Shown: positions 42,928-50,629 of the stretch, piece after piece
Position numbering within the stretch: position 1 is the first letter of the stretch
Layout: the number at the start of each line of letters is the position of its first letter
Assembly: GCA_910578505.1 (NCBI GenBank)
Contig: CAJTPV010000001.1
Coordinates: 124,001-188,000 of the forward strand
Direction: 5' to 3'
Length of the DNA: 64,000 nucleotides
DNA from: an uncultured Oscillospiraceae bacterium
Lineage (GTDB): Bacteria > Bacillota > Clostridia > Oscillospirales > Oscillospiraceae
Made by a program: the position numbers and the translations under genes
The notes under the pieces: model-generated
What the model saw: the letters and a program-made list of their open reading frames with translations, nothing else
Database searches by the model: none
What the model was told of the DNA's origin: nothing

Positions 42928-42970
42928 GAAAGCCCTCCCAGCCAGCCGCAGGCTGACTGGGAGGGCTTTC
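42928..42970. terminator. Terminator between ricT and cotH
   Basis: GAAAGCCCTCCCAG pairs with CTGGGAGGGCTTTC over 14 bp. It lies between the two convergent genes and can serve both. Confidence 0.8.
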
Positions 42971-42975
42971 GGAAA

Positions 42976-44814
42976 TTACCGCCGCTGGAACCGGGAGGCG
43001 GCGGCCAGGCCAAGCAGAAGCACCGCGCCTGACGCCAGCAGCAGAATTCCGGCCCTGTCCGTCCCGGTATTTTCCGGACCGGGCGGCTGTCCGCCTGAAT
43101 CGCTTATCCGCTCCGGCTGTTGACCGGCGTCCGGCTGCAGAGCATTTGTCTGGTCCGGCCTTGCGGGCCGCTGGCCCTGATCGCGCTCAAATCCGCCGCC
43201 CATACCGCCGGGACCGCCGCCAAAGCCGCCGCCGGCGTCCATGCCGCCCATGTCCTGGATGTTGATGTCCGAGGCGTCCACCAGGGCGCTGCCGTCCTCC
43301 TGCTGGCCCTGGCTGGTGGAGGGGATGGTCCCCTCCAGCTGCCCGCGTACGCTCTCGGCCCGGCGCAGGCAGAAGGCCCTCAGGGCCGCCGCGCCTGCGG
43401 TAAACTCCTCCAGGGTGCAGAATTTTGTGGGGTCCTTCTCCACGTAGGGCGTGATCATTGCGGTGACGCTGTCGATGGTCTGCGCGAATTCCCCGCTGTC
43501 GAAATAGCTGGAGAGAAATTCCGCGTACAGCTGATGATACCGCTGCGTGTACGCCTCGCTGCCGAAGATCCACGCCGCCATAGGCCGGTCCTCCAGACTC
43601 CCGCCGGTTACCGGGGAGTCGATGGGCGCGTTCACAAGGCTGTCCGCGCCGGAGGCGGCGTCAAACCCGCCGAAGGCCAGGTTGTAATCCCAGGGCAGCA
43701 TGGACAGAACGCCGTCCTTCTCGTAGAGGTAGTAGTTGTGGACCATGCTGCCGGTGTAGCTGTCGCCGTTGCAGACAAAGGTGTGGGCCACAAAGTATCG
43801 GATGACCGCGTCCACGTCCACCACCCGCGCGGCGTCCTCCCCGCTGCTCAGCGTCTTCAGCGACGCGATCAGGCGAATCCTGTCAGCGTCCGAAATATCG
43901 GTCTTCGCGCTGTCGAAAATGTTGGCGTAGCTGTCGGGGTCATCGTCGATATACTGCAGCTTTACATCGCTGCTGCCCATACCGCCGAACCCGCCGCCCA
44001 TACCGCCCATTTCCGCAGGCGGCTCCCCATTTTCCGGCGGCGCGAACCCCGCCGCAGGCGCACCGCCGCCCTGGGGCGGCGCGGGGAGACTGCCGGCGTC
44101 TCCGCCTGGCTGCGGTCCGCTCCAGAGGTCCTCCCCGCCGCGGTCCTCCAGGTCCTCTATCGCAAAGCCCCTGCCGTTCCCGCGCCCGCCGCCGAAGCGC
44201 ATACTGTCGGGCTTGTAGAGGTTCCCGGCGTCCCTGCCGTAATTGCGCTGCAAAAAGCCGTCCTCAACGCCCTCCACCGCCAGATACAGGCCCCAGTCCT
44301 CCCCGTTTACCGTGATATAGACAAAGCTGCACAGAGGCGCGGCGGCCCCGGCGGCGGCCATCATCTGGTAGGAGAGGAAATCCTTCATATAGGTGTTATC
44401 CTGGATGATGTTGTTCAGGTTCAGCTTATCCAGGCCGTAATAGGACGTCTGGCTGTCATAGTGGTCGAATTCGATTTTGAAGCTGTACCGGTCGTTCCCA
44501 TATCTGGCCACGGAGCTGAGGGACGTGTTCCCCTTGGCCCGGATGCCCACGTTCCGGCGGGATTCCCCGTCGATGACCACCGCGCAGGCCGCATACTCCT
44601 CGTTCTCGCAGGTGTCGATAAAGCCGTCCCAATCGTCCATCACGATGTCCACCGTATGGACCCGGCCGGCAGCAAAGAGCCGGTCTTCATAGCCCATGGT
44701 CCGGGACGCCGCCTGGAGCCCCAGGGCCTCGCCGTTGACAAACAGCAGCGTGACCGCCAGCGTCAGCGCCAGGACCAGACAGCAGAGCCGGTCGATGTGT
44801 CTGTGCGTCGACAT
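42976..44814 (-). CDS. CotH-family spore-coat-kinase-like exported protein
   Basis: A 612-residue protein with an N-terminal signal/anchor (about 12-28), a CotH kinase domain (VDIVMDDWDGFIDTC; VGIRAKGNTSLSSV; SFKIEFDHYD; LDKLNLNNI; DGVLSMLPWDYNLAFGG with the metal Asp), inserts rich in Gly/Met (GGMGGGFGGMGSS) and a C-terminal Gly/Met-rich segment before one last membrane helix (ILLLASGAVLLLGLAA). CotH proteins phosphorylate spore-coat proteins; non-spore versions occur in many Firmicutes. It follows a DUF4956 gene by 4 bp and a VTC gene, a recurring trio. The start is the ATG at 44814. Confidence 0.9.
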   Translation of the reverse strand: MSTHRHIDRLCCLVLALTLAVTLLFVNGEALGLQAASRTMGYEDRLFAAGRVHTVDIVMDDWDGFIDTCENEEYAACAVVIDGESRRNVGIRAKGNTSLSSVARYGNDRYSFKIEFDHYDSQTSYYGLDKLNLNNIIQDNTYMKDFLSYQMMAAAGAAAPLCSFVYITVNGEDWGLYLAVEGVEDGFLQRNYGRDAGNLYKPDSMRFGGGRGNGRGFAIEDLEDRGGEDLWSGPQPGGDAGSLPAPPQGGGAPAAGFAPPENGEPPAEMGGMGGGFGGMGSSDVKLQYIDDDPDSYANIFDSAKTDISDADRIRLIASLKTLSSGEDAARVVDVDAVIRYFVAHTFVCNGDSYTGSMVHNYYLYEKDGVLSMLPWDYNLAFGGFDAASGADSLVNAPIDSPVTGGSLEDRPMAAWIFGSEAYTQRYHQLYAEFLSSYFDSGEFAQTIDSVTAMITPYVEKDPTKFCTLEEFTAGAAALRAFCLRRAESVRGQLEGTIPSTSQGQQEDGSALVDASDINIQDMGGMDAGGGFGGGPGGMGGGFERDQGQRPARPDQTNALQPDAGQQPERISDSGGQPPGPENTGTDRAGILLLASGAVLLLGLAAASRFQRR

Positions 44815-44818
44815 AGCC

Positions 44819-45493
44819 TCACCCCATGTAGTCGCCGTTGTAGCTGACCAGGACCGCGCTGTATACGCCGTCGATGTCCGCCAGGGTGTTGACAAAGTCC
44901 GTATTGCCGCCCTTCATGCGGATCTCCAGGTTCATCTCCACCTCGCCCCGCTGGGCGGTCTTGCTCTTGACCACGCACCGCTGCACCTGGCTGTCCAGAA
45001 ACGCCCTGGCCCGCTGCTCGCTGTCGTGGCCGTCGCAGCGCAGCACCACGATATAGGGGTCAAGATACGATTTTTTGTTGACAAACACCAGCAGCACCAC
45101 GCCTATGGCCACACTGCCGGTGACCGCCAGCGGGATCAGCCCCGCCGCCAGCACGATGCCCACGGCGATGGACCAGAACAGAAACGCAATATCCAGCGGC
45201 TCCTTGATGGCGGTGCGGAAGCGCACGATGGACAGCGCGCCCACCATGCCCAGACTCAGCACCACGTTGCTGGTCACGGCCAGAATCACCACAGTGGTGA
45301 TCATGGTCAGCGCCACCAGCGTCACGCCGAAGCTGGAGGAGTACATGACGCCGGAAAAGGTCCGCTTATAGACCAGAAAGATGAACATGCCCAGGCCAAA
45401 GGCCAGGACCAGCGCCAGCGCCATGTCAAAAATACTGACGCTGGCGATGTTTTCCAGAAAGCTGGATTTGAAGATGTCACCGAATGTAATCAT
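44819..45493 (-). CDS. DUF4956 membrane protein
   Basis: A 224-residue protein with four to five membrane helices in the first 140 residues and a cytoplasmic alpha-beta domain (YIVVLRCDGHDSEQRARAFLDS). The conserved motif LGMVGALSIVRFRTAIKEPLD between helices marks DUF4956. The role is unknown; the family is regularly encoded with CotH and VTC proteins. AAGGAG precedes the ATG. Confidence 0.88.
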   Translation of the reverse strand: MITFGDIFKSSFLENIASVSIFDMALALVLAFGLGMFIFLVYKRTFSGVMYSSSFGVTLVALTMITTVVILAVTSNVVLSLGMVGALSIVRFRTAIKEPLDIAFLFWSIAVGIVLAAGLIPLAVTGSVAIGVVLLVFVNKKSYLDPYIVVLRCDGHDSEQRARAFLDSQVQRCVVKSKTAQRGEVEMNLEIRMKGGNTDFVNTLADIDGVYSAVLVSYNGDYMG

Positions 45494-45523
45494 GTCTGTT
45501 TTCTCCTTTTTACTGTTGCCGCT

Positions 45524-46195
45524 CTACCCGTACATGCGGCAGGCCGCGTACTTGGAAAAGGCGGACGCCCGCCGGCTTTCCAGCTGCACGGCGTCCCGGA
45601 TCACCGACGGCAGGAATGCGTCCCACTTGACCTCCAGAATGGCGGGTGCGTTCCCCGCCGGGATGGTCACGCAGTCCGCGCTGAGAAAGCCTGCGCACCC
45701 CAGGCCGGTGCGCAGGCCGTAGTCCAGCGTCACCCGCACGTTCCCCGGCCCGCAGACAAAGGCCTCCCGGGTGTACTCCACAATGACCTTGGGCCGCAGC
45801 AGGGAGCAGGTCATCTTGTGGTACAGCTCCTGCACCAGGGGCCGCCCGCTCTCCGGCATCCACGCCAGCGCCCCGTCCGCCGCGGCCTGGGCCTCCTCCC
45901 GCGTCAGCGCCGCGCTCTCCTTGCTGCACAGGCCGCCGGCCTTGCTCTTCTTCTCCAGGCGGATGAGGGACGTGTCCCCATTGTAGAGCCGGAGGCGGAA
46001 CTTTTCCCGCCGGTCCACCCCATCCAGCTTTTCCCGGAGAGCCGTGTCCGACGGCGTGTCGAAATACAGGCTGCGGATGAAGTATTTGCCGTCCGCCGCG
46101 TGGCTGTCCGGTCTGGCCACGGCCCGCAGCCGCTGGCGGAGGACCAGCAGGTCCCCAGGGGCGATCTGGTGCTTCCACTCGTGCCGGAAGTTCAT
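45524..46195 (-). CDS. VTC-domain polyphosphate polymerase-like protein
   Basis: A 223-residue protein with the VTC fold, a tunnel enzyme that in yeast Vtc4 makes polyphosphate from ATP. It starts FRHEWKHQIAPGDL, with basic residues lining the tunnel (YFIRSLYFDTP, REKFRLRLYN, RLEKKSKAGG), and ends with AILEVKWDAFLPSVIRDAVQ (catalytic Glu). It is the first gene of the VTC-DUF4956-CotH operon, which diverges from a two-component system. Confidence 0.9.
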   Translation of the reverse strand: MNFRHEWKHQIAPGDLLVLRQRLRAVARPDSHAADGKYFIRSLYFDTPSDTALREKLDGVDRREKFRLRLYNGDTSLIRLEKKSKAGGLCSKESAALTREEAQAAADGALAWMPESGRPLVQELYHKMTCSLLRPKVIVEYTREAFVCGPGNVRVTLDYGLRTGLGCAGFLSADCVTIPAGNAPAILEVKWDAFLPSVIRDAVQLESRRASAFSKYAACRMYG

Positions 46196-46355
46196 GCTGT
46201 CACATCCTTTCCTTCAACACCCCGATTGTACCGCGCCGGGCTGAAACAATTCTGAAAAAATCGTGAACGCTCTGTGACTTTTTTCCTGTTTTCAGCGCTG
46301 TTTCAGCGTGGCGCGGTATGGTTGAGCTATCAGTAACAACGGAGGTTTCCCGCCT

Positions 46356-47030
46356 ATGAAAATCCTGATCATCGAGGACGAGGTCCTGCTGGCCGACTCC
46401 CTGAAAACACTGCTGGAGGCAAAGGGCTTTGAGGCCGAGGCGGTCTACAGCGGCGAGAGCGGCGCGGAGTACGCCCAGCTGGGCGTCTATGACCTGCTGA
46501 TCCTGGACGTCATGATGCCCGGACTCAACGGCTTCCAGGTGGCCCGGCAGGTCCGCTCCAGCCGCTGCGGCACCCCCATCCTGATGCTGACCGCTCGTTC
46601 GGACGTGCTGGACCGGGTGGAGGGCCTCAACTCCGGCGCGGACTACTACCTCACCAAGCCCTTTGACACGCGGGAGCTGCTGGCCTGCGTCAACGCCCTG
46701 CTGCGCCGCCAGGGGGAGCAGGTCAACGCCCTCTCCTTTGGCAATACCCAGCTGGAGCTGGACTCCAACATGCTCATCTGCGGGGAGAACCGGGTGCGGT
46801 TGTCGGCGCGGGAGTTCGACGTCATGCGCCAGCTGATGCAGTCGCCGGAGCGGAACGTCTCCAAGGAGACGCTGCTGGCAAAGGTGTGGGGCTACGACTC
46901 CAACGCGGTGGAGAACCATGTGGAGGTGTATGTGGGCTTCCTGCGCAAAAAGCTGCGGAGCATCGGCTCCAGCGTCCGCATTGAGGCGGTGCGGCGGCTG
47001 GGCTACCATCTGGAGGCGGACGAGTCATGA
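46356..47030 (+). CDS. OmpR-family response regulator
   Basis: A 224-residue regulator with receiver (EDE at 7-9, Asp 51 in LLILDVMMPGLNG, Lys in LTKPFDTREL) and winged-helix domain (EVYVGFLRKKLRSIGSSVRIEAVRRLGYHLE). It overlaps the kinase gene by 4 nt (ATGA). The upstream gap shared with the VTC operon contains the direct repeat TTTCAGCG twice, 10 bp apart, a candidate binding site. Control of the divergent operon is inferred. Confidence 0.92.
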   Translation: MKILIIEDEVLLADSLKTLLEAKGFEAEAVYSGESGAEYAQLGVYDLLILDVMMPGLNGFQVARQVRSSRCGTPILMLTARSDVLDRVEGLNSGADYYLTKPFDTRELLACVNALLRRQGEQVNALSFGNTQLELDSNMLICGENRVRLSAREFDVMRQLMQSPERNVSKETLLAKVWGYDSNAVENHVEVYVGFLRKKLRSIGSSVRIEAVRRLGYHLEADES

Positions 47031-48241
47031 TCCGGCGGCTGCGGTTGACATTTGTCTGCATCAACATGGTGACGGTCACCGCCATGCTGTGCGTGATCTT
47101 CGGCATGGTCCTCCACTTCACCCGGGAGAACCTGGAGGCGAAGAGCATCCATCTGCTCCAGACGCTGGCCGCGGAGCCGGGCCAGCCGGGCCCGCGGGGG
47201 CCCCATGAGGTGCAGCTGCCCTATTTCACGGTGGAATTCGGCCAGTGGGGCGGCATGCGGGTGGTGGGGAGCGGGACCTACGCCTTTCTGGACGAGGCGG
47301 AGCTGTCGGAGCTGCTGCGGGCCGCTCTGGACGCCGGGGAGCCCGTCGGGGTCCTGCCGGAGTACGGCCTGCGCTACTGCCGGACCGGTCCGCCGGGCGG
47401 GTTCGTCTTCGTGGATATCTCCAGCGAGATCAGCACCATGGAGAATCTGCTGCGGAACTGTCTGCTCATCGGCTGCGCCAGCTTTCTGGCATTCCTGCTG
47501 ATCAGCCTGCTGCTGGCCCGGTGGGCGGTAAAGCCGGTGGACACGGCGTGGCGGCAGCAGCGGCAGTTCGTGGCGGACGCCTCCCACGAGCTGAAGACGC
47601 CGCTGACCGTGATCCTGACCAACGCTGAGCTGCTGCAGGACGCCGGGCCGTCCCGGTTCGCGGACAACATCCTGGTCATGGCCCGGCAGATGCGGGGGCT
47701 GGTGGAGGGGCTCCTCGACCTGGCGCGGGTGGACAACGGGGAGAAGGCCTTCCAGCCGGTGGACCTCAGCCGCCTGGTAGCGGACGCGCTGCTGCCCTTT
47801 GAGCCGGTGTTCTTTGAGCGGCGGCTGGAGCTGTCCTCCTCCGTCGCGGAGGATATCACGGTGCAGGGCAGTCCGGGCCACCTGCGGCAGGTGGTGGAGA
47901 TCCTGCTGGACAACGCGCAGAAGTACGCGGACGCCCAGGGAACGGTGGCGGTGCGGCTGGAGCGGAGCGGCGGGAAGGCCTGCCTGCTGTCCGTGGCCAA
48001 TCCAGGGCCGGCCATCAGCCGGGAGGACCTGGCCAACATCTTCAAGCGGTTCTACCGGGTGGACGAGGCCCGGCGCAGGGACGGCAGCTGCGGACTGGGT
48101 CTGGCCATCGCGGAGGGGATCGTGGCATCCCACCGGGGGAAAATATGGGCGGAGAGCGGCAACGGCGTCAACACGTTTTTTGTCCGGCTGCCGGTTGACA
48201 GGGACAACAAAAGCGGCGCTCCCCACGGCGGAAAACCGTAG
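47027..48241 (+). CDS. Sensor histidine kinase
   Basis: A 404-residue kinase with two membrane helices (about 8-30 and 144-166), a short outer loop of about 110 residues, the box FVADASHELKTPLTVILTN (His about 187) and an ATPase domain with ILLDNAQKYAD and DGSCGLGLAIAEGIV. It lacks an obvious HAMP. Its organisation resembles the broken kinase at 818-2048. It pairs with the regulator directly upstream. Confidence 0.9.
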   Translation: MIRRLRLTFVCINMVTVTAMLCVIFGMVLHFTRENLEAKSIHLLQTLAAEPGQPGPRGPHEVQLPYFTVEFGQWGGMRVVGSGTYAFLDEAELSELLRAALDAGEPVGVLPEYGLRYCRTGPPGGFVFVDISSEISTMENLLRNCLLIGCASFLAFLLISLLLARWAVKPVDTAWRQQRQFVADASHELKTPLTVILTNAELLQDAGPSRFADNILVMARQMRGLVEGLLDLARVDNGEKAFQPVDLSRLVADALLPFEPVFFERRLELSSSVAEDITVQGSPGHLRQVVEILLDNAQKYADAQGTVAVRLERSGGKACLLSVANPGPAISREDLANIFKRFYRVDEARRRDGSCGLGLAIAEGIVASHRGKIWAESGNGVNTFFVRLPVDRDNKSGAPHGGKP

Positions 48242-48251
48242 GGAGCGCCGC
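48213..48251. terminator. Terminator overlapping the kinase stop
   Basis: GCGGCGCTCCC and GGGAGCGCCGC form an 11-bp stem that spans the stop codon at 48241, ahead of the convergent deacetylase gene. Confidence 0.65.
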
Positions 48252-48270
48252 TGGCGCGGGGCGGGGGGAC

Positions 48271-49098
48271 TTACGGCAGCTGGTCCAGGGAGGCAAACTG
48301 GTAGCCCATGTCCTCCCATTTGGTCAGCAGCTCGTCCAGAATGTCCGCGTTTGTGGAGGACGTGGAGTGCAGCAGGACAATGGCCCCGTCGTGGATGCGG
48401 GGCAGGAGCTTGGCATAGGCCTGCTCCGGCGTGGGCTGGTCGTCGGCGTACCAGTCCACATAGGCCAGGCTCCAGAAGATGGTCCGATAGCCCAGAGCCT
48501 GGGCCTGCTTGAGATTGTCCACACTGTATTTCCCCTGGGGCGGGCGGTAAAACCGGGACAGATCCTGACCGGTGGTCTCCTTGTACAGCGCCGCCAGGGC
48601 GTTCAGCTCCTGCTGAAAGGCGCTCTGGTCGGAGATGCTGGACATGTCCGGGTGGTGGAAGGTGTGGTTGCCCACGATGTGGCCCTCGGCGGCCATGCGG
48701 CGGACAATATCCGGGGCGCTCTCGATCATGTGGCCCACAACGAAAAAGGCGGCGGGCGCGCGGTGCTTTTTCAGGGCGTCCAGGATCTTTTCCGTGCAGC
48801 CGTTTTCGTACCCGCAGTCGAAGGTGAGATAGATCACCTTTTGGGCGGTGTCGCCCAGGTAGTAGGCGTCATACTGCGCCAGCTCCTCTGCAGCGGCGTT
48901 GCCGACAGGCGGCTGGCCCTCCGCGGGGAACGACAGGCCCCAGTTGACTGCGGAGGCCTCCACCGCCTCCACAGCGGCGGGGGCGGAGGCCGGAGACGCC
49001 GCCGTGTCCCTGTCCAGGGAGACTGCAGCGGCGGCGATGAGCGTAACGGTGACAAGAGCGCTGAGGATGAGCAGGTGACTGCGATTCCAGCGTGACAT
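48271..49098 (-). CDS. PdaA-like polysaccharide (muramic acid) deacetylase
   Basis: A 275-residue exported enzyme with one N-terminal membrane helix (about 8-26) and a NodB domain: KVIYLTFDCGYENGCTEKIL, FFVVGHMIE, GHIVGNHTFHHPDM (metal His pair), RFYRPPQGKYS, and IVLLHSTSSTN. The YENG…T pattern places it with delta-lactam-forming deacetylases such as PdaA, which act on spore cortex peptidoglycan. In the first motif the second Asp of canonical TFDDG is a Cys. In PdaA itself it is Asn, so metal binding may differ in this subgroup. AAGGAGG lies 9 nt before the ATG at 49098. Confidence 0.85.
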   Translation of the reverse strand: MSRWNRSHLLILSALVTVTLIAAAAVSLDRDTAASPASAPAAVEAVEASAVNWGLSFPAEGQPPVGNAAAEELAQYDAYYLGDTAQKVIYLTFDCGYENGCTEKILDALKKHRAPAAFFVVGHMIESAPDIVRRMAAEGHIVGNHTFHHPDMSSISDQSAFQQELNALAALYKETTGQDLSRFYRPPQGKYSVDNLKQAQALGYRTIFWSLAYVDWYADDQPTPEQAYAKLLPRIHDGAIVLLHSTSSTNADILDELLTKWEDMGYQFASLDQLP

Positions 49099-49163
49099 GG
49101 TTGGTGAACCTCCTTGGGTTGGTGTCACGCTTAGTCTGTCCCGCCAGGCGGCCTTTTATCCCG

Positions 49164-49220
49164 CTACAGGACCCGCTCGGAGATCACCCGGCGGATTTTC
49201 CCGTCAGGCGTCTTGCAATT
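49164..49220 (-). pseudogene. Possible C-terminal scrap of an acyl-CoA synthetase
   Basis: On the minus strand a short frame reads KTPDGKIRRVISERVL*, which resembles the C-terminal (S/D)GK(I)xR motif of AMP-forming acyl-CoA synthetases. Nothing of the rest of such a protein is present upstream, where the promoter of the Cys/His-repeat gene now sits. It is only 16-18 codons long and could be chance. Confidence 0.25.
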
Positions 49221-49241
49221 TGGGGACTAATGTGGTAGACT
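49213..49241 (+). promoter_or_regulatory. Promoter of the Cys/His-repeat protein gene
   Basis: TTGCAA (49213-49218) and TAGACT (49236-49241), 17 bp apart, 52 bp before the start codon. Confidence 0.6.
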
Positions 49242-49292
49242 ATACGCAGAACAGGTCCTGCCCCGGATGGCGGGACGAAAGGAGGAATTACC

Positions 49293-49823
49293 ATGCAGCA
49301 AACAAAGCGGATCGCTGCGGGAGCGGCGGCGGTCCTGACTGCACTGATGCTCATGCTCCCCGCGTCGGCTCACGGCGGACATCACCATAAGAATACGGCC
49401 CAGCCCGCCGTCACATCCTGCGGCGTATGCGCCGTGGAGGGCTGCACCGTATCTGGCCGGCACACCCACAGCGGAACCACTTACTGCGGCTATGACCATG
49501 CGGACGGCGTATGCCGCGGCGCCTGCGCGGCGCTGTGCGGTGTGGAGGGCTGCACCGTGTCCGGGCGGCACACCCACAACGGGATCACCTACTGCGGCTA
49601 CGGCCATGAGGCCGGGTTCTGTGACGGGACCTGCGCGGCGCTGTGCGGCGTGAAGGGCTGCACGGCCACCGGGCGGCACACCCACAGCGGGACCACCTAC
49701 TGCGGCTACCACCACGACGGCGGGTTCTGCGACGGCACCTGCACCGCCATCCTGGCCGCCCAGGCCGCCGGAACTACCGGCGGCTGCCATGGCAGCGGCT
49801 ACGGCCACCACGGGCACTGCTGA
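49293..49823 (+). CDS. Secreted Cys/His-rich protein with three tandem repeats
   Basis: A 176-residue protein with a signal peptide (about 1-26, ending PASA), a His cluster HGGHHHK just after it, and three tandem repeats of about 37-39 residues. Each unit follows the pattern CxVxGCTxxGRHTHxGxTYCGYxHxxGxCxGxC, with six or so Cys and three His. The C-terminus is again His/Gly-rich (GCHGSGYGHHGHC). The regular Cys and His spacing suggests metal binding (zinc, copper or nickel) or disulfide-linked modules outside the cell. I do not recognise a named domain. AAAGGAGG precedes the ATG. Its stop is 5 bp before the following dehydrogenase gene. Confidence 0.8.
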   Translation: MQQTKRIAAGAAAVLTALMLMLPASAHGGHHHKNTAQPAVTSCGVCAVEGCTVSGRHTHSGTTYCGYDHADGVCRGACAALCGVEGCTVSGRHTHNGITYCGYGHEAGFCDGTCAALCGVKGCTATGRHTHSGTTYCGYHHDGGFCDGTCTAILAAQAAGTTGGCHGSGYGHHGHC

Positions 49824-49828
49824 CGCCC

Positions 49829-50563
49829 ATGAAGAAGGTCGCGTTTATCACCGGCGGCAGCCGGGGGATTGGCCGCGCCATTGCCGTGCGTCTGGCGGCG
49901 GAGGGCTATGCGGTGGGGATCGACTACCTCAATTCCCAGCAGCAGGCGGAGGCCCTGGTCAAGGAGCTGCGCCTGCAGGGAACAGACGCCCTGGCGGTCC
50001 AGGGGGACGTGGCGGACCGGGAGGCCATTACAGCCGCCATCCATCTGGTGGAGGCGTCCCTGGGTCCGGTCTCGGTGCTGGTCAACAACGCGGGCATCGC
50101 GGAGCAGAACCAGTTCCAGGACATCTCTGACGCCTTCTGGCACAGGCTCTTTGCCGTCAACGTGGACGGCGCGTTCCACACCATTCAGGCGGTCCTGCCC
50201 CGTATGCTCCGGGAGAAGTCCGGCAGCATCATCAACATCTCCTCCATCTGGGGGCTGCGGGGCGCGTCCTGCGAGGCGGCCTATTCCGCCACAAAGGCGG
50301 CGCTCATCGGCCTGACCCGGTCCCTGGCCCAGGAGCTGGCCCCCTCCAACATCCGGGTCAACTGCATTGCGCCCGGCGTGATCCTCACCGATATGGTGCG
50401 GGTGCTGGGGGAGGAGACCCTGTCTCTGCTGGCGGAACAGACCCCCATGGGGCGGCTGGGTACGCCGGAGGACATCGCCAGGCTGGCGGCGTTCCTGGCG
50501 GGGGATGGCGCGTCCTTTATCACCGGCCAGGTGATGACCGCGGACGGCGGCTTTATCGTATAA
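49829..50563 (+). CDS. Short-chain dehydrogenase/reductase (FabG-like)
   Basis: A 244-residue SDR. It has FITGGSRGIGRAIAVRLA (cofactor glycines), VLVNNAGIAEQ, the catalytic Ser-Tyr-Lys in INISSIWGLRGASCEAAYSATKAAL, and a C-terminal FITGQVMTADGGFIV. It resembles 3-oxoacyl-ACP reductases (YmfI/FabG), but no fatty acid genes are near. The ATG at 49829 has no clear ribosome site and lies 5 bp after the stop of the Cys/His-repeat gene, so translation is probably coupled. A terminator follows. Confidence 0.88.
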   Translation: MKKVAFITGGSRGIGRAIAVRLAAEGYAVGIDYLNSQQQAEALVKELRLQGTDALAVQGDVADREAITAAIHLVEASLGPVSVLVNNAGIAEQNQFQDISDAFWHRLFAVNVDGAFHTIQAVLPRMLREKSGSIINISSIWGLRGASCEAAYSATKAALIGLTRSLAQELAPSNIRVNCIAPGVILTDMVRVLGEETLSLLAEQTPMGRLGTPEDIARLAAFLAGDGASFITGQVMTADGGFIV

Positions 50564-50577
50564 GCAGCATGAAACAA

Positions 50578-50612
50578 GAGGAGACGTACTCCCGACGGGA
50601 GTACGTCTCCTC
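50578..50612. terminator. Terminator between SDR and the YcdB/SLH gene
   Basis: GAGGAGACGTACTCCC and its exact complement form a 16-bp stem with a 3-nt loop between two convergent genes. Confidence 0.8.
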
Positions 50613-50629
50613 ATTGCTTCGCTGCTCTC

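Noticed and set aside
49440..49800. Regular repeats that could suggest a CRISPR array
   Set aside because: They are about 117 bp apart, in frame, and encode the Cys/His units of a secreted protein; there are no short identical repeats with unique spacers and no cas genes.
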